Positions 7,948 to 15,496 of a stretch of 27,564 nucleotides of DNA are shown here, one piece after another. This DNA is from an uncultured Erysipelotrichaceae bacterium. GTDB taxonomy: Bacteria; Bacillota_I; Bacilli_A; RF39; UBA660. The notes beneath the pieces are model-generated. The model was not told where the DNA came from, did no database searches, and worked only from the letters and a program-made list of their open reading frames with translations. Position numbers and translations under genes: made by a program. Positions within the stretch are counted from its first letter, which is position 1. Every line of letters starts with the position of its first letter. The DNA lies in the NCBI GenBank assembly GCA_902768065.1, contig CACXJP010000011.1, positions 1 through 27,564 on the forward strand. Direction: 5' to 3'.

Positions 7948-9394
7948 TCGCAGTTCCCCCTTCCTCTAAATTCATACCTTTAACAATAGAATTCTTTCCA
8001 TATTTATTCTTTATACCAAGTAAAACTTCCTGTAAATTATTATCTTTTTCTAAAGATTTTTCTTCTTCAATACTTTCCTTATCTTTTTTCTCATAATCTG
8101 TAAACAAATCAATTTGTTCATAGACCTTCTCATTTTTTACAGAACCTTTAGATTTAAGATTACCAGCAATTACATATACTCTCCTAACATATAAGTCTTT
8201 ATTAATAATCCTATCAAACAATTTAATAATATATTCTCTTAGAACTTTAGATGATGAACTATATCTATCAAGTCTTATTGTTCCATGAGAATGTTTAGGT
8301 ATTTTTCTGCCATACCAATCATTAGTTATTTCTCCATCATAAAAATCAAGATTTTTAACATCATAACCTATTTCTAAGACAAGTTGATTTGTAACCAATT
8401 TTCTTCTTGTAAGTGCAAAAGAAACATTATCCATCATTTCTTTTACAATTAATTTAGTATGATCATAATCATATGGTTTATGAAGAACTTGCCCTTCAGA
8501 TAAACTATTAATTTTAGGTTTAAAATTTTTGACATCTTTCATGGTACAAGGTTCCCATCCCCAAGCATGATCAATTAAATATTCAGCATTCACACCAAAC
8601 AATTTGTAAAGTAAGTCTTGATTTTCAAGAGATTTTCGTGCTACATCACCCATAGTATACATATTATTTTCTTCAAGTCTTTTTGCTATACCTTTTCCAA
8701 CTCTCCAAAAACTAGTTATCGGTTTATGATTCCATAATAATTTACGATAAGTCATCTCATCAAGTCCAGCAATTCTAACACCAAATTCATTTGGTTCCAT
8801 ATGCTTAGCAACAATATCCATAGCAATCTTTGCAAGATACATATTAGTTCCAATACCACCAGTTGCTGTAATACCAGTTGTCTCATAAACATCTTGTATC
8901 ATTTTAGTAATCATCTCTCTAGGAGTCATTTTATATGTTTTAAGATAACCTGTAATATCACAAAAAACTTCATCTATTGAATATGCATAAATATCTTCTG
9001 GAGCCACATATTTTAAGTAAGTATCATATATTTTTGTACTATAATTCATATATTTTTTCATTTGAGGGATCGCAGTAATATAATCAACTTCTAATAAATT
9101 GTTCTTGGAATATTCACTTTCTAAATAAGATTTACCTGTAAACTTTCTATTATTATTTTTCTTTTTCCTTAAATTATTAACTTCCTTAACCTTTTGAACA
9201 ACTTCATAAAGTCTTGATCTACCAGAAAGACCAAACTTCTTTAAAGATGGTGAAACAGCAAGACAAATAGTTTTCTCTGTACGAGATGAATCTGCAACAA
9301 CAAGATTAGTATTAAGAGGATCAAGACCTCTTTCTACACATTCAACAGATGCATAAAAACTCTTTAAATCAATACAAATATAAACTTTATTCAT
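7910..9394 (-). CDS. Y-family translesion DNA polymerase (UvrX/DinB type)
   Basis: About 494 residues. Palm-domain metal ligands are present: Asp in ICIDLKSFYASVE at the N-terminus and Asp-Glu in YAYSIDEVFCDITG. The segments VADSSRTEKTICLAVSPSLK and GLSGRSRLYEV are typical of the UvrX/UmuC-like branch of Firmicutes rather than of classical DinB. The fingers, thumb (helix-hairpin region ITSFWRVGKGIAKRLEENN) and little-finger domains are all represented, so the gene looks intact. The ATG at 9392-9394 is chosen because GGTGAT precedes it; the in-frame ATG at 9404-9406 has no ribosome site. Expected role: error-prone bypass of DNA lesions during the SOS response. It forms an operon with the YolD-like gene, and a LexA box covers its promoter. 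Confidence 0.9.
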   Translation of the reverse strand: MNKVYICIDLKSFYASVECVERGLDPLNTNLVVADSSRTEKTICLAVSPSLKKFGLSGRSRLYEVVQKVKEVNNLRKKKNNNRKFTGKSYLESEYSKNNLLEVDYITAIPQMKKYMNYSTKIYDTYLKYVAPEDIYAYSIDEVFCDITGYLKTYKMTPREMITKMIQDVYETTGITATGGIGTNMYLAKIAMDIVAKHMEPNEFGVRIAGLDEMTYRKLLWNHKPITSFWRVGKGIAKRLEENNMYTMGDVARKSLENQDLLYKLFGVNAEYLIDHAWGWEPCTMKDVKNFKPKINSLSEGQVLHKPYDYDHTKLIVKEMMDNVSFALTRRKLVTNQLVLEIGYDVKNLDFYDGEITNDWYGRKIPKHSHGTIRLDRYSSSSKVLREYIIKLFDRIINKDLYVRRVYVIAGNLKSKGSVKNEKVYEQIDLFTDYEKKDKESIEEEKSLEKDNNLQEVLLGIKNKYGKNSIVKGMNLEEGGTAIERNGQVGGHRG

Positions 9395-9414
9395 ATAAAT
9401 CACCATCTGAAAAC

Positions 9415-9443
9415 ATTATAACATAAAACAAACGTTCGCACAA
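9415..9443 (-). promoter_or_regulatory. Promoter of polymerase-YolD operon
   Basis: Minus strand: TTGTGC (9438-9443), exactly 17 bp, TATAAT (9415-9420). The start codon is about 20 nt downstream of the -10 element. The spacer contains a LexA-type box. Confidence 0.65.
9425..9438 (-). promoter_or_regulatory. LexA (SOS) box
   Basis: Minus strand reads CGAACGTTTGTTTT. The Bacillus LexA (DinR) consensus is CGAACRNRYGTTYG; this matches at 12 of 14 positions, including CGAAC and GTT. It lies between the -35 and -10 elements, where repressor would block polymerase. It implies that the polymerase and YolD genes are induced by DNA damage. Confidence 0.7.
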
Positions 9444-9452
9444 GATACATTT

Positions 9453-9482
9453 AAAAAAGACTAATTTTATAGTCTTTTTTTT
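9453..9482 (-). terminator. Hairpin terminator upstream of polymerase operon
   Basis: Perfect 11-bp inverted repeat (9453-9463 with 9470-9480) around a 6-nt loop, with A/T runs on both sides (AAAAAAGACTA / TAGTCTTTTTT). On the minus strand it would end transcription coming from the surface-protein remnant at 9529-9780. Confidence 0.6.
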
Positions 9483-9528
9483 CAACTTCTCATCATAATT
9501 AAATCCTCAAGAAATAATGCTATCTACA

Positions 9529-9780
9529 TTAATCATCAGAACCAGCGCCACAACTAGCATCATCTGTACTATTAATAGTACAATCCCAATTTTCATCACT
9601 TACAACGACATCACCATCTACTGAAACTGTATTATCAGGAGCACATTCTATCGTAGGAGTAACTCCATTCTCACTTAAAAACCTGACTTTAAAATTCGTT
9701 TGATTAGCTGATATATTTCCATTTCCACTTACTAAAAGATTTATATTAGATATAGATGCATAACCAACTCCAAAAGTATC
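9529..9780 (-). pseudogene. Headless remnant of surface-protein gene (relative of 26248-27537)
   Basis: The minus strand has an open frame of 83 codons ending in TAA at 9529-9531, with an in-frame TGA at 9781-9783 and no ATG, GTG or TTG start within the conserved part. The beginning reads GYASISNINLLVSGNGNISA then NQTNFKVRF. This is plainly homologous to residues ~23-52 of the surface protein at 26248-27537 (GYASISAINLLINGNGTASV then NQQNFKVHF). The signal/anchor segment that precedes this in the intact protein is missing, replaced by the aldolase terminator. After about 30 shared residues the sequence diverges, holds three cysteines and ends in NSTDDASCGAGSDD. No lectin-like C-terminal domain is present. 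Best read as a decayed or truncated family member. Confidence 0.7.
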
Positions 9781-9783
9781 TCA

Positions 9784-9813
9784 AATAAAAAAGCAAGAAT
9801 AAACACTTGCTTT
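9784..9813 (-). terminator. Rho-independent terminator of aldolase gene
   Basis: Minus strand: AAAGCAAG, 8-nt loop, CTTGCTTT, then further Ts (stem 9806-9813 with 9790-9797). It lies 30 nt after the aldolase stop codon and abuts the beginning of the surface-protein remnant. Confidence 0.75.
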
Positions 9814-9843
9814 GTAAACAATTAGTAAAATAATAATTAATTT

Positions 9844-10740
9844 TTAAACTGATGCATCATATATTTGCTTAATTGAATCTAATAATACTTTATCAAATTC
9901 ATCATCAGTTTGATATGAATATATATTCTGAGCTAAAGCTCTAGAAAATGATGCAATCATTTTTTTATTTTTCTTTAAAAGTTCACATGCTTTATCTGTA
10001 GTATAACCACCCGATAAGGCAACTACTCTAATAACACATTCAAAATTATATAAATCTAAGTATAAATTATCTTTTGTAGGAATAGTAAATTTAAACATAA
10101 TTAAATCATCTTTATTCCAATTATTTAACTGTTCAACAATAACCTCTTTTAATATTTCTTCTGCTTCCTCTTTATCAGAAATATTAATATCAACCTCAGG
10201 CTCAATTATAGGAACTAACCCATTATCACAAATTACTTTAGCAAACTCAAATTGTTGTTTAATGACCTTTTCAATTCCCTCTCTATTTGCACCATAAATT
10301 ACACTTCTCATTTTTGTTCCAAATACATGTTTATTTCTAGCTTCCTCAAGTTGTTCTTCTAAATCAGGAATTTCTTTCATTACTTTAACATTATCCTCTT
10401 CATCAGCAAGTCCTTTATCTACTTTTAAGAATGAAATAATATTTTTATCTTCCCATAAATAGTCAGCAGTAAACTTTCCATTAACTTTAGACTCCATTGT
10501 TTTATAAAATAAAATACTTCCTAAAATATGTTCACTAGTAAAACTTGGTGATGTCAAAATCCTAGTTCTCATTTTATGAACTAAATCAAACATTTCCTCT
10601 TCCCCATTATATTCATCAGGCATGATTCCATAATTTTCTAATGCTTTTGGAGTTGAACCTCCACTTTGATCAAGTGCTGCAATAAATCCTTTTCTATTTT
10701 TTGCAACATCTAATTTTTCTAAATCCATATAATCTTTCAT
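9844..10740 (-). CDS. fda: Class I fructose-bisphosphate aldolase
   Basis: 298 residues, the usual length for the class I (Schiff-base) aldolase of Firmicutes such as staphylococcal FdA. Splits fructose 1,6-bisphosphate into glyceraldehyde 3-phosphate and dihydroxyacetone phosphate in glycolysis, without a metal. Seen: N-terminal GFIAALDQSGGSTPKAL, MRTRILTSPSF, RSVIYGANREGIEKVI, PIIEPEVDI and MFKFTIPT, whose lysine is the expected Schiff-base residue, then VVALSGGYTTDKACELL. The start is taken as the ATG at 10738-10740, because GGAGG lies 5 nt before it; the in-frame ATG at 10750-10752 contains the ribosome site itself. It is a single-gene unit with its own -10 (TATAAT, 10763-10768) and terminator. 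Confidence 0.92.
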   Translation of the reverse strand: MKDYMDLEKLDVAKNRKGFIAALDQSGGSTPKALENYGIMPDEYNGEEEMFDLVHKMRTRILTSPSFTSEHILGSILFYKTMESKVNGKFTADYLWEDKNIISFLKVDKGLADEEDNVKVMKEIPDLEEQLEEARNKHVFGTKMRSVIYGANREGIEKVIKQQFEFAKVICDNGLVPIIEPEVDINISDKEEAEEILKEVIVEQLNNWNKDDLIMFKFTIPTKDNLYLDLYNFECVIRVVALSGGYTTDKACELLKKNKKMIASFSRALAQNIYSYQTDDEFDKVLLDSIKQIYDASV

Positions 10741-10762
10741 AAATTCCTCCATCTTTAAATTA

Positions 10763-10768
10763 ATTATA
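10763..10768 (-). promoter_or_regulatory. -10 element of aldolase gene
   Basis: TATAAT on the minus strand, preceded by TG (TGTATAAT), 22 nt before the start codon. A -35 (TTTAAA) at 17-bp spacing is weak. Confidence 0.4.
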
Positions 10769-10812
10769 CAATTAATTGCATTTTTTTTAAAGAAAAATCA
10801 ATCATATAAATA

Positions 10813-10845
10813 AAAAAGAATAGATTTTCTCTATCATTTTTTTAA
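10813..10845 (-). terminator. Terminator at end of envelope operon
   Basis: On the minus strand GATAGA, a 5-nt loop GAAAA and TCTATTC are followed by six Ts. It overlaps the last codons of the small membrane-protein gene, which places the end of the long operon here. Confidence 0.5.
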
Positions 10846-11214
10846 TAATGAAAATACTCCAAATATAAATAATAATAACCCCACAATTAAATATATGAAT
10901 ATTAAATTATTAGTAGTTCCAAATATATCTAATACACCCTTCATTATCGAAAAAAATGTAAAAGTATAAATACTCATTGAAATTAAATTTTTTGATAATC
11001 TAGTAACCTTGAATTTACTATATATAAAAATACAATTTAAAATTAAATTCAATAAAGGTATAAGAAAAGCTAATATCATAAAGTATGAGACAACTCCATG
11101 AGAAAAACATTCATATATAATTGCAAATACTAAAGTAAAAATACTAAATCCAATTATAAAAATATTTTCTTTTTTTAAATCTTTAATATCCAATATATAC
11201 AATATCTGACACAC
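10834..11214 (-). CDS. Small membrane protein, four predicted helices
   Basis: 126 residues, not recognised. Hydrophobic stretches at about 18-36, 42-66, 78-95 and 102-122 suggest four membrane helices; the protein ends in KK. It is the last gene of the envelope operon and overlaps the phosphodiester glycosidase gene by 32 nt. The start given is GTG at 11212-11214, very close to AAAGGAG; a TTG at 11200-11202 is a plausible alternative with longer spacing. Its place after a phosphodiester glycosidase and a GtrA-fused glycosyltransferase suggests a role in transport or assembly of a surface glycan, but nothing in the sequence shows this directly. Confidence 0.6.
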   Translation of the reverse strand: MCQILYILDIKDLKKENIFIIGFSIFTLVFAIIYECFSHGVVSYFMILAFLIPLLNLILNCIFIYSKFKVTRLSKNLISMSIYTFTFFSIMKGVLDIFGTTNNLIFIYLIVGLLLFIFGVFSLLKK

Positions 11215-12064
11215 TCCTTTCCTTTATTCCTCCATGACCTGAAGTAGGATTATTTATTATTTCTCCATTGAAATACATTGTAGAAGATCCTCCACCATCA
11301 AGATTATATGCAACTTCACAATCTAATTTTTTCATAAATGTAGCAAGCTGATATAAAGTAAGACCCTTTGATTCTGTAGTTCTTCCATCACTAACAACAA
11401 ATAAATAATGATTATTACTTATTTTTCCAATTGCAGTTCTTGGATTATCAGTTCTAGCTTTATCAACTTCATCATTAACAGATACAGAAATATTATAATT
11501 CTTTATTAATGCTGGCCCAAAAGATAAAAGATTATAGGCACCATTATTTAAAAGGCTATCAATATCTGTATTATTTTCATTTATAATATCCCAATTCCCA
11601 TCACTATAAATAACTAAATCCTCATTAGAATTAGAAATTGACCTATAAATTTTACCATTTTTAAGGACAAAACCTTTTCTTTGTACACCGTAAAAATCTC
11701 CATTGATAGAAAGAATTGCATTAACACTTTCTGAAATAGAAGATGTTTTATCAGTTATATTTTTACCATATGTATCTTTCGCAAACGCCGTTTTCAAATA
11801 GGAAGAATCATTCACTTCCACATCAGCAACATAGATTTTTGTATCATTCTCTATATATTCACTTATTTTTATTTTTATATTATCATCCTTATAACTCATT
11901 TTATCAGAAGTTATTACACCAGTATCAATATCTTTATTATTGTTTGAGATAATTGTATCATACGAAGTAGATAATACAAATGTATCTAAAATAACATAAA
12001 CAGTAAAAATAACAAGAAAAATAAAATAAATACTTAATAACTTAAAATTTTTTATTATAATCAT
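11183..12064 (-). CDS. Phosphodiester glycosidase (NAGPA-domain) membrane-anchored protein
   Basis: 293 residues. One N-terminal membrane helix (residues ~8-30, KLLSIYFIFLVIFTVYVILD) anchors an outside domain of the phosphodiester glycosidase/NAGPA family (PF09992). Seen: AILSINGDFYG, GFVLKNGKIYRS, LLSFGPALI, RTAIGKISNNHYLFVVSDGR and the family hallmark AYNLDGGGSSTMYFNGEIIN near the end. In animals the family uncovers mannose-6-phosphate by removing a phosphodiester-linked GlcNAc; bacterial members act on envelope or exopolymer phosphodiester sugars. Here the substrate is unknown. It overlaps the GT2-GtrA gene by 23 nt. GAGGAG directly abuts the ATG at 12062-12064, an unusually short spacing, so the true start may be a little downstream. 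Confidence 0.85.
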   Translation of the reverse strand: MIIIKNFKLLSIYFIFLVIFTVYVILDTFVLSTSYDTIISNNNKDIDTGVITSDKMSYKDDNIKIKISEYIENDTKIYVADVEVNDSSYLKTAFAKDTYGKNITDKTSSISESVNAILSINGDFYGVQRKGFVLKNGKIYRSISNSNEDLVIYSDGNWDIINENNTDIDSLLNNGAYNLLSFGPALIKNYNISVSVNDEVDKARTDNPRTAIGKISNNHYLFVVSDGRTTESKGLTLYQLATFMKKLDCEVAYNLDGGGSSTMYFNGEIINNPTSGHGGIKERSVSDIVYIGY

Positions 12065-13073
12065 CTCCTCTAAAAATGAACAATTTCTGAACTAACCAAC
12101 TAGCAAAGAACAATATAATTTCCGTAATAATTTTAGCAAGATAAACATTCATAATCTTAGAAAAACACATTACTAAAAAAGTATTAAATAATAAAATTGT
12201 TACAGCAAGAACTACATACTTATAAAAAGTACTTTTTACAGATTTAGTAGATTTAAAAACCAAGCTCCTATTAACACAATAATTAGTTGTACCGCTTATT
12301 ATCCTTGCAAATATATTTGATAATATTACATTGCTAGTTAACAAATTAAATAAAATAAATAAAATATAATCAATTATAAAAGACATAATAGAAGATAAAG
12401 AATACTTAAATATCTCTTTATATATTTTGTATGAATCTTTAAACGCATTAAAATGAGAGCCACCATTCTTATTGATATATATTGTTTGTATAGTTATCTC
12501 ATGTACTTTAATATTATTTCTAGAAAGATTTAGTAAAACATTCATCTCATATTCAAATCTATCACCTTCAACCTCAAGTAAGTAATCTATTAATTTAGAT
12601 GAAAAAGCCCTTAATCCAGTTTGAGTATCATATATTTTTGTATGCGTAACCAAATCAAAAATAAAACAAGTGATAGTATTTCCAAAAAAGCTCCTAAGAG
12701 GAGTATTCTCTCCTCTTTTTCTTGAGCCTAAAACTAAAGTATTCTCATGTTTTTTAGCATATTTTATAATTTTTTCAGCATCCTCTACAGTATGTTGACC
12801 ATCAGAGTCCATTGTAACTACAAGTGCATTGTTATAGTTTTCTTTAATAAACTTTAATCCTGTTTTTAAAGCATAACCTTTTCCTCTATTCACATCATAT
12901 GAAATAACTTTACACTTACATTTATCAAATACTTTTTTATACCTAGATCCTGACCCATCATCTACAACCACCACTTCATAGTCACTTTTTAATAATTTAT
13001 TAACTATCTCAATTAAGTTTTCATCAGGTTCTAGTGAAGGTATTAGAGCTACTTTTACTAAATCTTTTTTCAT
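12042..13073 (-). CDS. Glycosyltransferase family 2 fused to GtrA-like membrane domain
   Basis: About 343 residues. N-terminal GT2 domain of the dolichol/undecaprenyl-phosphate sugar synthase type: LIPSLEPDENL, VVVVDDGSGS, NRGKGYALKTG, MDSDGQHTVEDAEKI (metal-binding DxD region), LGSRKRGENTPLRSFFGNTI and YDTQTGLRAFS. From residue ~220 there are four membrane helices of a GtrA domain (FIIDYILFILFNLL, NIFARIISGTTNYCVNRSLV, VLAVTILLFNTFLV, EIILFFASWLVQKLFIFR). Such proteins charge undecaprenyl phosphate with a sugar and flip it. The ATG at 13071-13073 is one nt after the stop of the upstream gene (TAAgATG) with GGAGGA 10 nt before it; an in-frame upstream ATG at 13109 would lie inside the previous gene without a ribosome site. 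Likely supplies a sugar to the surface polymer made by this operon. Confidence 0.88.
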   Translation of the reverse strand: MKKDLVKVALIPSLEPDENLIEIVNKLLKSDYEVVVVDDGSGSRYKKVFDKCKCKVISYDVNRGKGYALKTGLKFIKENYNNALVVTMDSDGQHTVEDAEKIIKYAKKHENTLVLGSRKRGENTPLRSFFGNTITCFIFDLVTHTKIYDTQTGLRAFSSKLIDYLLEVEGDRFEYEMNVLLNLSRNNIKVHEITIQTIYINKNGGSHFNAFKDSYKIYKEIFKYSLSSIMSFIIDYILFILFNLLTSNVILSNIFARIISGTTNYCVNRSLVFKSTKSVKSTFYKYVVLAVTILLFNTFLVMCFSKIMNVYLAKIITEIILFFASWLVQKLFIFRGDDYNKKF

Positions 13074-13074
13074 C

Positions 13075-14688
13075 TTATCTTCTTCCTCCTCTAGGACCCA
13101 TATTTCCATTCATTCCTGGATTACCACCAGGTCCAGCTTGACTTCCACTTCCTGTTACTGTACTAGTTAAAGTAACAGTTTGTGAAGTTGAACCAGCCTT
13201 TAATGTATATTCTTTATTTAATTCTAAACTATTTGAAGATATAAGTATAGACTGATATTGTTTCTTAGGAGAATAATTTATATTACCTATAGATATATCT
13301 CCAGAACTTGATGAACTTAAATTAACTAAAACTGTATTTTGAGTAGAACTAGTTGAAACATTTTGCATCATACCTGATGATCCAACTGCAATTAATTCTC
13401 CACCTGTAATATCAAATGTACCATTATAATCAAGTGCACCATTCCCATTATTAGTAGGTCCATCCACATGAACAGTACCACCACTCATTTTAATACTTCC
13501 ATTTGAATCTAAGCCATCACCATCGGAATTAACATATATTGTTCCTCCACTAATAGTTAGTAATCCTCCGTTATCTTGATCAAAAGCATCACCTCTACCA
13601 TTTTGAGTACCAGAAGAATCATTTCCTCCACCAACATTTACTCCATCATCAGATGCATAAATATCTATTTCTCCACCATTTAAATTTATTTTATATCCTT
13701 CAATACCTTCATATGATTTTGTAATTTTAACTTTTCCATCTTTAATAGTTACACTACTATCAGCATGTATTCCATCATCATTACTTGAAATACTATAAGT
13801 ACCATTTTTAATGGTGATATTTCCATTTGAATGGATTGCATCATCTATAGAATTAATTGAGAAATTACCATTATCAATAACAACATTTTTTATTCCCTTT
13901 AATCCCTTTTGAGAATCTTCACTAGCTTTAGTTCCAGATACAATTGTAAATTTACCATCTTTAATATTTAAATCTGAACTTGCACTTATACCATCTAAAT
14001 TAGATGTAATCTTAAATGTTCCATTTTCAATTAATACTTCTCCCTTTTCTTCTTCATTAGTTGATTTAATTCCATCTTCACCAGAGGTAATTGTAAAAGT
14101 ACCCTTAGTAATATTAACAGAATCTTTTCCTTTAATACCATCATTATCACTATTAATAGTATAAGTACCTGATAAAATATATAAATCATCTTTACTACTA
14201 ATACCATCCTTATTAGAATTAATTTCTAAACTACCAGAACCATATAAATATAAATCATCTTTAGAAAATATTGCCGCATCCAAACTATCATTAGTCTTAG
14301 ATGTTATTTTAGATTTACCAACTAATTCAATATAAACATTCTTTACCTTCTTTATATTAATTGCTGGTCCATTTGAACTAATAGTAACTCCATTTAAAAC
14401 AATTTTTACATTATCATTAGTAGATACTACTACAGATCCATTTTTAAGTGTTCCCTTTAAATTATAAACACCGGCTTTAGTAATATTAACATTACCACTT
14501 CCTAAATCTACATCATAAACCTGATATTTAGACCAATCTACTCCAGACTCATCTTTAGAAGCCTTACTACTAGATTCAGTTAATAAAGAAGTAGGCTTAT
14601 TACTAACCACATATGTGATTAATCCCCCTACTAGTAATAATCCACATACTACTAAAACAATTATTATTATTTTCTTCCTTTTACTCAC
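13075..14688 (-). CDS. Cthe_2159-type beta-helix carbohydrate-binding protein, membrane-anchored
   Basis: About 537 residues. It begins with KRKKI and one hydrophobic helix (residues ~5-28), then a Ser-rich linker, then a long run of beta-helix turns: VYDVDLGSGNVNITKAGVY, GVTISSNGPAINIKKVKNVY, and many repeats of the form D-G-I/L-x-S/K...G-x-(Y/F)-x-I-x-S (e.g. SNKDGISSKDDLYI, SNDDGIHADSSVTIKDG, DGDGLDSNGSIKMSGG). This is the calcium-binding, cellulose/pectin-binding family typified by Cthe_2159 (PF14262). The C-terminal ~80 residues form a separate beta domain, ending in a Gly/Pro/Asn/Arg tail (GGNPGMNGNMGPRGGRR). The start is taken as GTG at 14686-14688, nine nt after AAGGAG; the ATG at 14695-14697 abuts the ribosome site. 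The GTG overlaps the stop of a small upstream ORF. It is predicted to sit outside the membrane and hold glycan. Confidence 0.85.
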   Translation of the reverse strand: MSKRKKIIIIVLVVCGLLLVGGLITYVVSNKPTSLLTESSSKASKDESGVDWSKYQVYDVDLGSGNVNITKAGVYNLKGTLKNGSVVVSTNDNVKIVLNGVTISSNGPAINIKKVKNVYIELVGKSKITSKTNDSLDAAIFSKDDLYLYGSGSLEINSNKDGISSKDDLYILSGTYTINSDNDGIKGKDSVNITKGTFTITSGEDGIKSTNEEEKGEVLIENGTFKITSNLDGISASSDLNIKDGKFTIVSGTKASEDSQKGLKGIKNVVIDNGNFSINSIDDAIHSNGNITIKNGTYSISSNDDGIHADSSVTIKDGKVKITKSYEGIEGYKINLNGGEIDIYASDDGVNVGGGNDSSGTQNGRGDAFDQDNGGLLTISGGTIYVNSDGDGLDSNGSIKMSGGTVHVDGPTNNGNGALDYNGTFDITGGELIAVGSSGMMQNVSTSSTQNTVLVNLSSSSSGDISIGNINYSPKKQYQSILISSNSLELNKEYTLKAGSTSQTVTLTSTVTGSGSQAGPGGNPGMNGNMGPRGGRR

Positions 14689-14800
14689 TAATATCATCTC
14701 CTTCATAATTAATCCTATATGCAATATCATTATAATTATTATTATCAATATATTTATGAATAACTAGAATCCATCTAACAAGTGATAAACATACTATCAT
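14681..14800 (-). CDS. Probable small single-helix membrane protein
   Basis: 39 codons from the ATG at 14798-14800 to TAA at 14681-14683. The frame stays open upstream to a CTG at 14825-14827, which gives an N-terminus LKKRDIIIIM, followed by the hydrophobic stretch IVCLSLVRWILVIHKYI and a polar tail ending in INYEGDDISE. Positive residues before a hydrophobic segment fit a one-helix membrane protein. Its stop codon overlaps the GTG start of the Cthe_2159-type gene (GTGAGTAA), and the CTG lies 3 nt after the DUF4956 stop codon, with AGAGG upstream, so coupling on both sides is plausible. No ribosome site precedes the ATG itself. It fills an otherwise empty 140-bp gap in the operon. Without comparative data it remains a candidate. 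Confidence 0.4.
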   Translation of the reverse strand: MIVCLSLVRWILVIHKYIDNNNYNDIAYRINYEGDDISE

Positions 14801-14830
14801 AATAATTATTATATCTCTTTTCTTCAGTCA

Positions 14831-15496
14831 TCATAATACCTCTTTATTTTCTAACTCATGTGTCAAGATAACCTTCAAATTACCATTTTTAATTCTAATA
14901 TCATCCATAAATTCTTTTTCGGAAATATCATCTTTCAAATTAACTAAATATGTTAATTCAAACATAGATCCCATATTAATTGTTTTAGATTGAAAAAGTT
15001 CAACCTTATCTGTATATTTATTAAACAATTCTTCAAATACATTTTCATAATCTAAATCTTCTGGAATCGCAATTTTCATAATCCTACTTTTTGACTTATT
15101 AACACCAAATTTAAGTTTATATAATACAAATGATAAAATCCCAATAAATAAAGTATAAATTATAGCAAATGCAATATATCCAGTTCCAAGAGCCAAACCA
15201 ATAGACATTGCAAAGAAGACATCCAATATCTCTTTAGAATTACCTGGAATTGATCTAAATCTAACTAAAGAGAAAGCACCAACAACAGCTACAGATGTAC
15301 CTAAATTTCCATTTACTAGCAAAATTACAATTGTAACTAGTGCCGGTAATATAACTAAAGTATTTATAAAATTTTGATTAGATCTTGTGGTTTTCATATG
15401 AAAGAATGCCACAACTAAACCTAAAATAATTGCAACTACAATACAAATAGAAAAATTAACAATCGTTAAACCCGAACTTATAATACTATTAAACAT
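14831..15496 (-). CDS. DUF4956 membrane protein
   Basis: 221 residues. About four membrane helices occupy residues ~8-135, with the conserved loop VGAFSLVRFRSIPGNSKEI characteristic of DUF4956, then a soluble C-terminal domain (IAIPEDLDYENVFEELFNKY onward) likely on the cytoplasmic side. The family is found almost always beside VTC-domain (polyphosphate polymerase-like) and CotH or Cthe_2159-type genes, as here. The biochemical role is not established; a channel or membrane partner for the VTC-like enzyme is an inference. ATG at 15494-15496 overlaps the end of the VTC gene by 8 nt, with GGAGG 9 nt upstream. It stops in TGA, supporting the standard genetic code. Confidence 0.88.
   Translation of the reverse strand: MFNSIISSGLTIVNFSICIVVAIILGLVVAFFHMKTTRSNQNFINTLVILPALVTIVILLVNGNLGTSVAVVGAFSLVRFRSIPGNSKEILDVFFAMSIGLALGTGYIAFAIIYTLFIGILSFVLYKLKFGVNKSKSRIMKIAIPEDLDYENVFEELFNKYTDKVELFQSKTINMGSMFELTYLVNLKDDISEKEFMDDIRIKNGNLKVILTHELENKEVL

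Noticed and set aside
9483..9528. Possible small gene between the polymerase terminator and the surface-protein remnant
   Set aside because: Only 46 nt, no start, ribosome site or structure seen.
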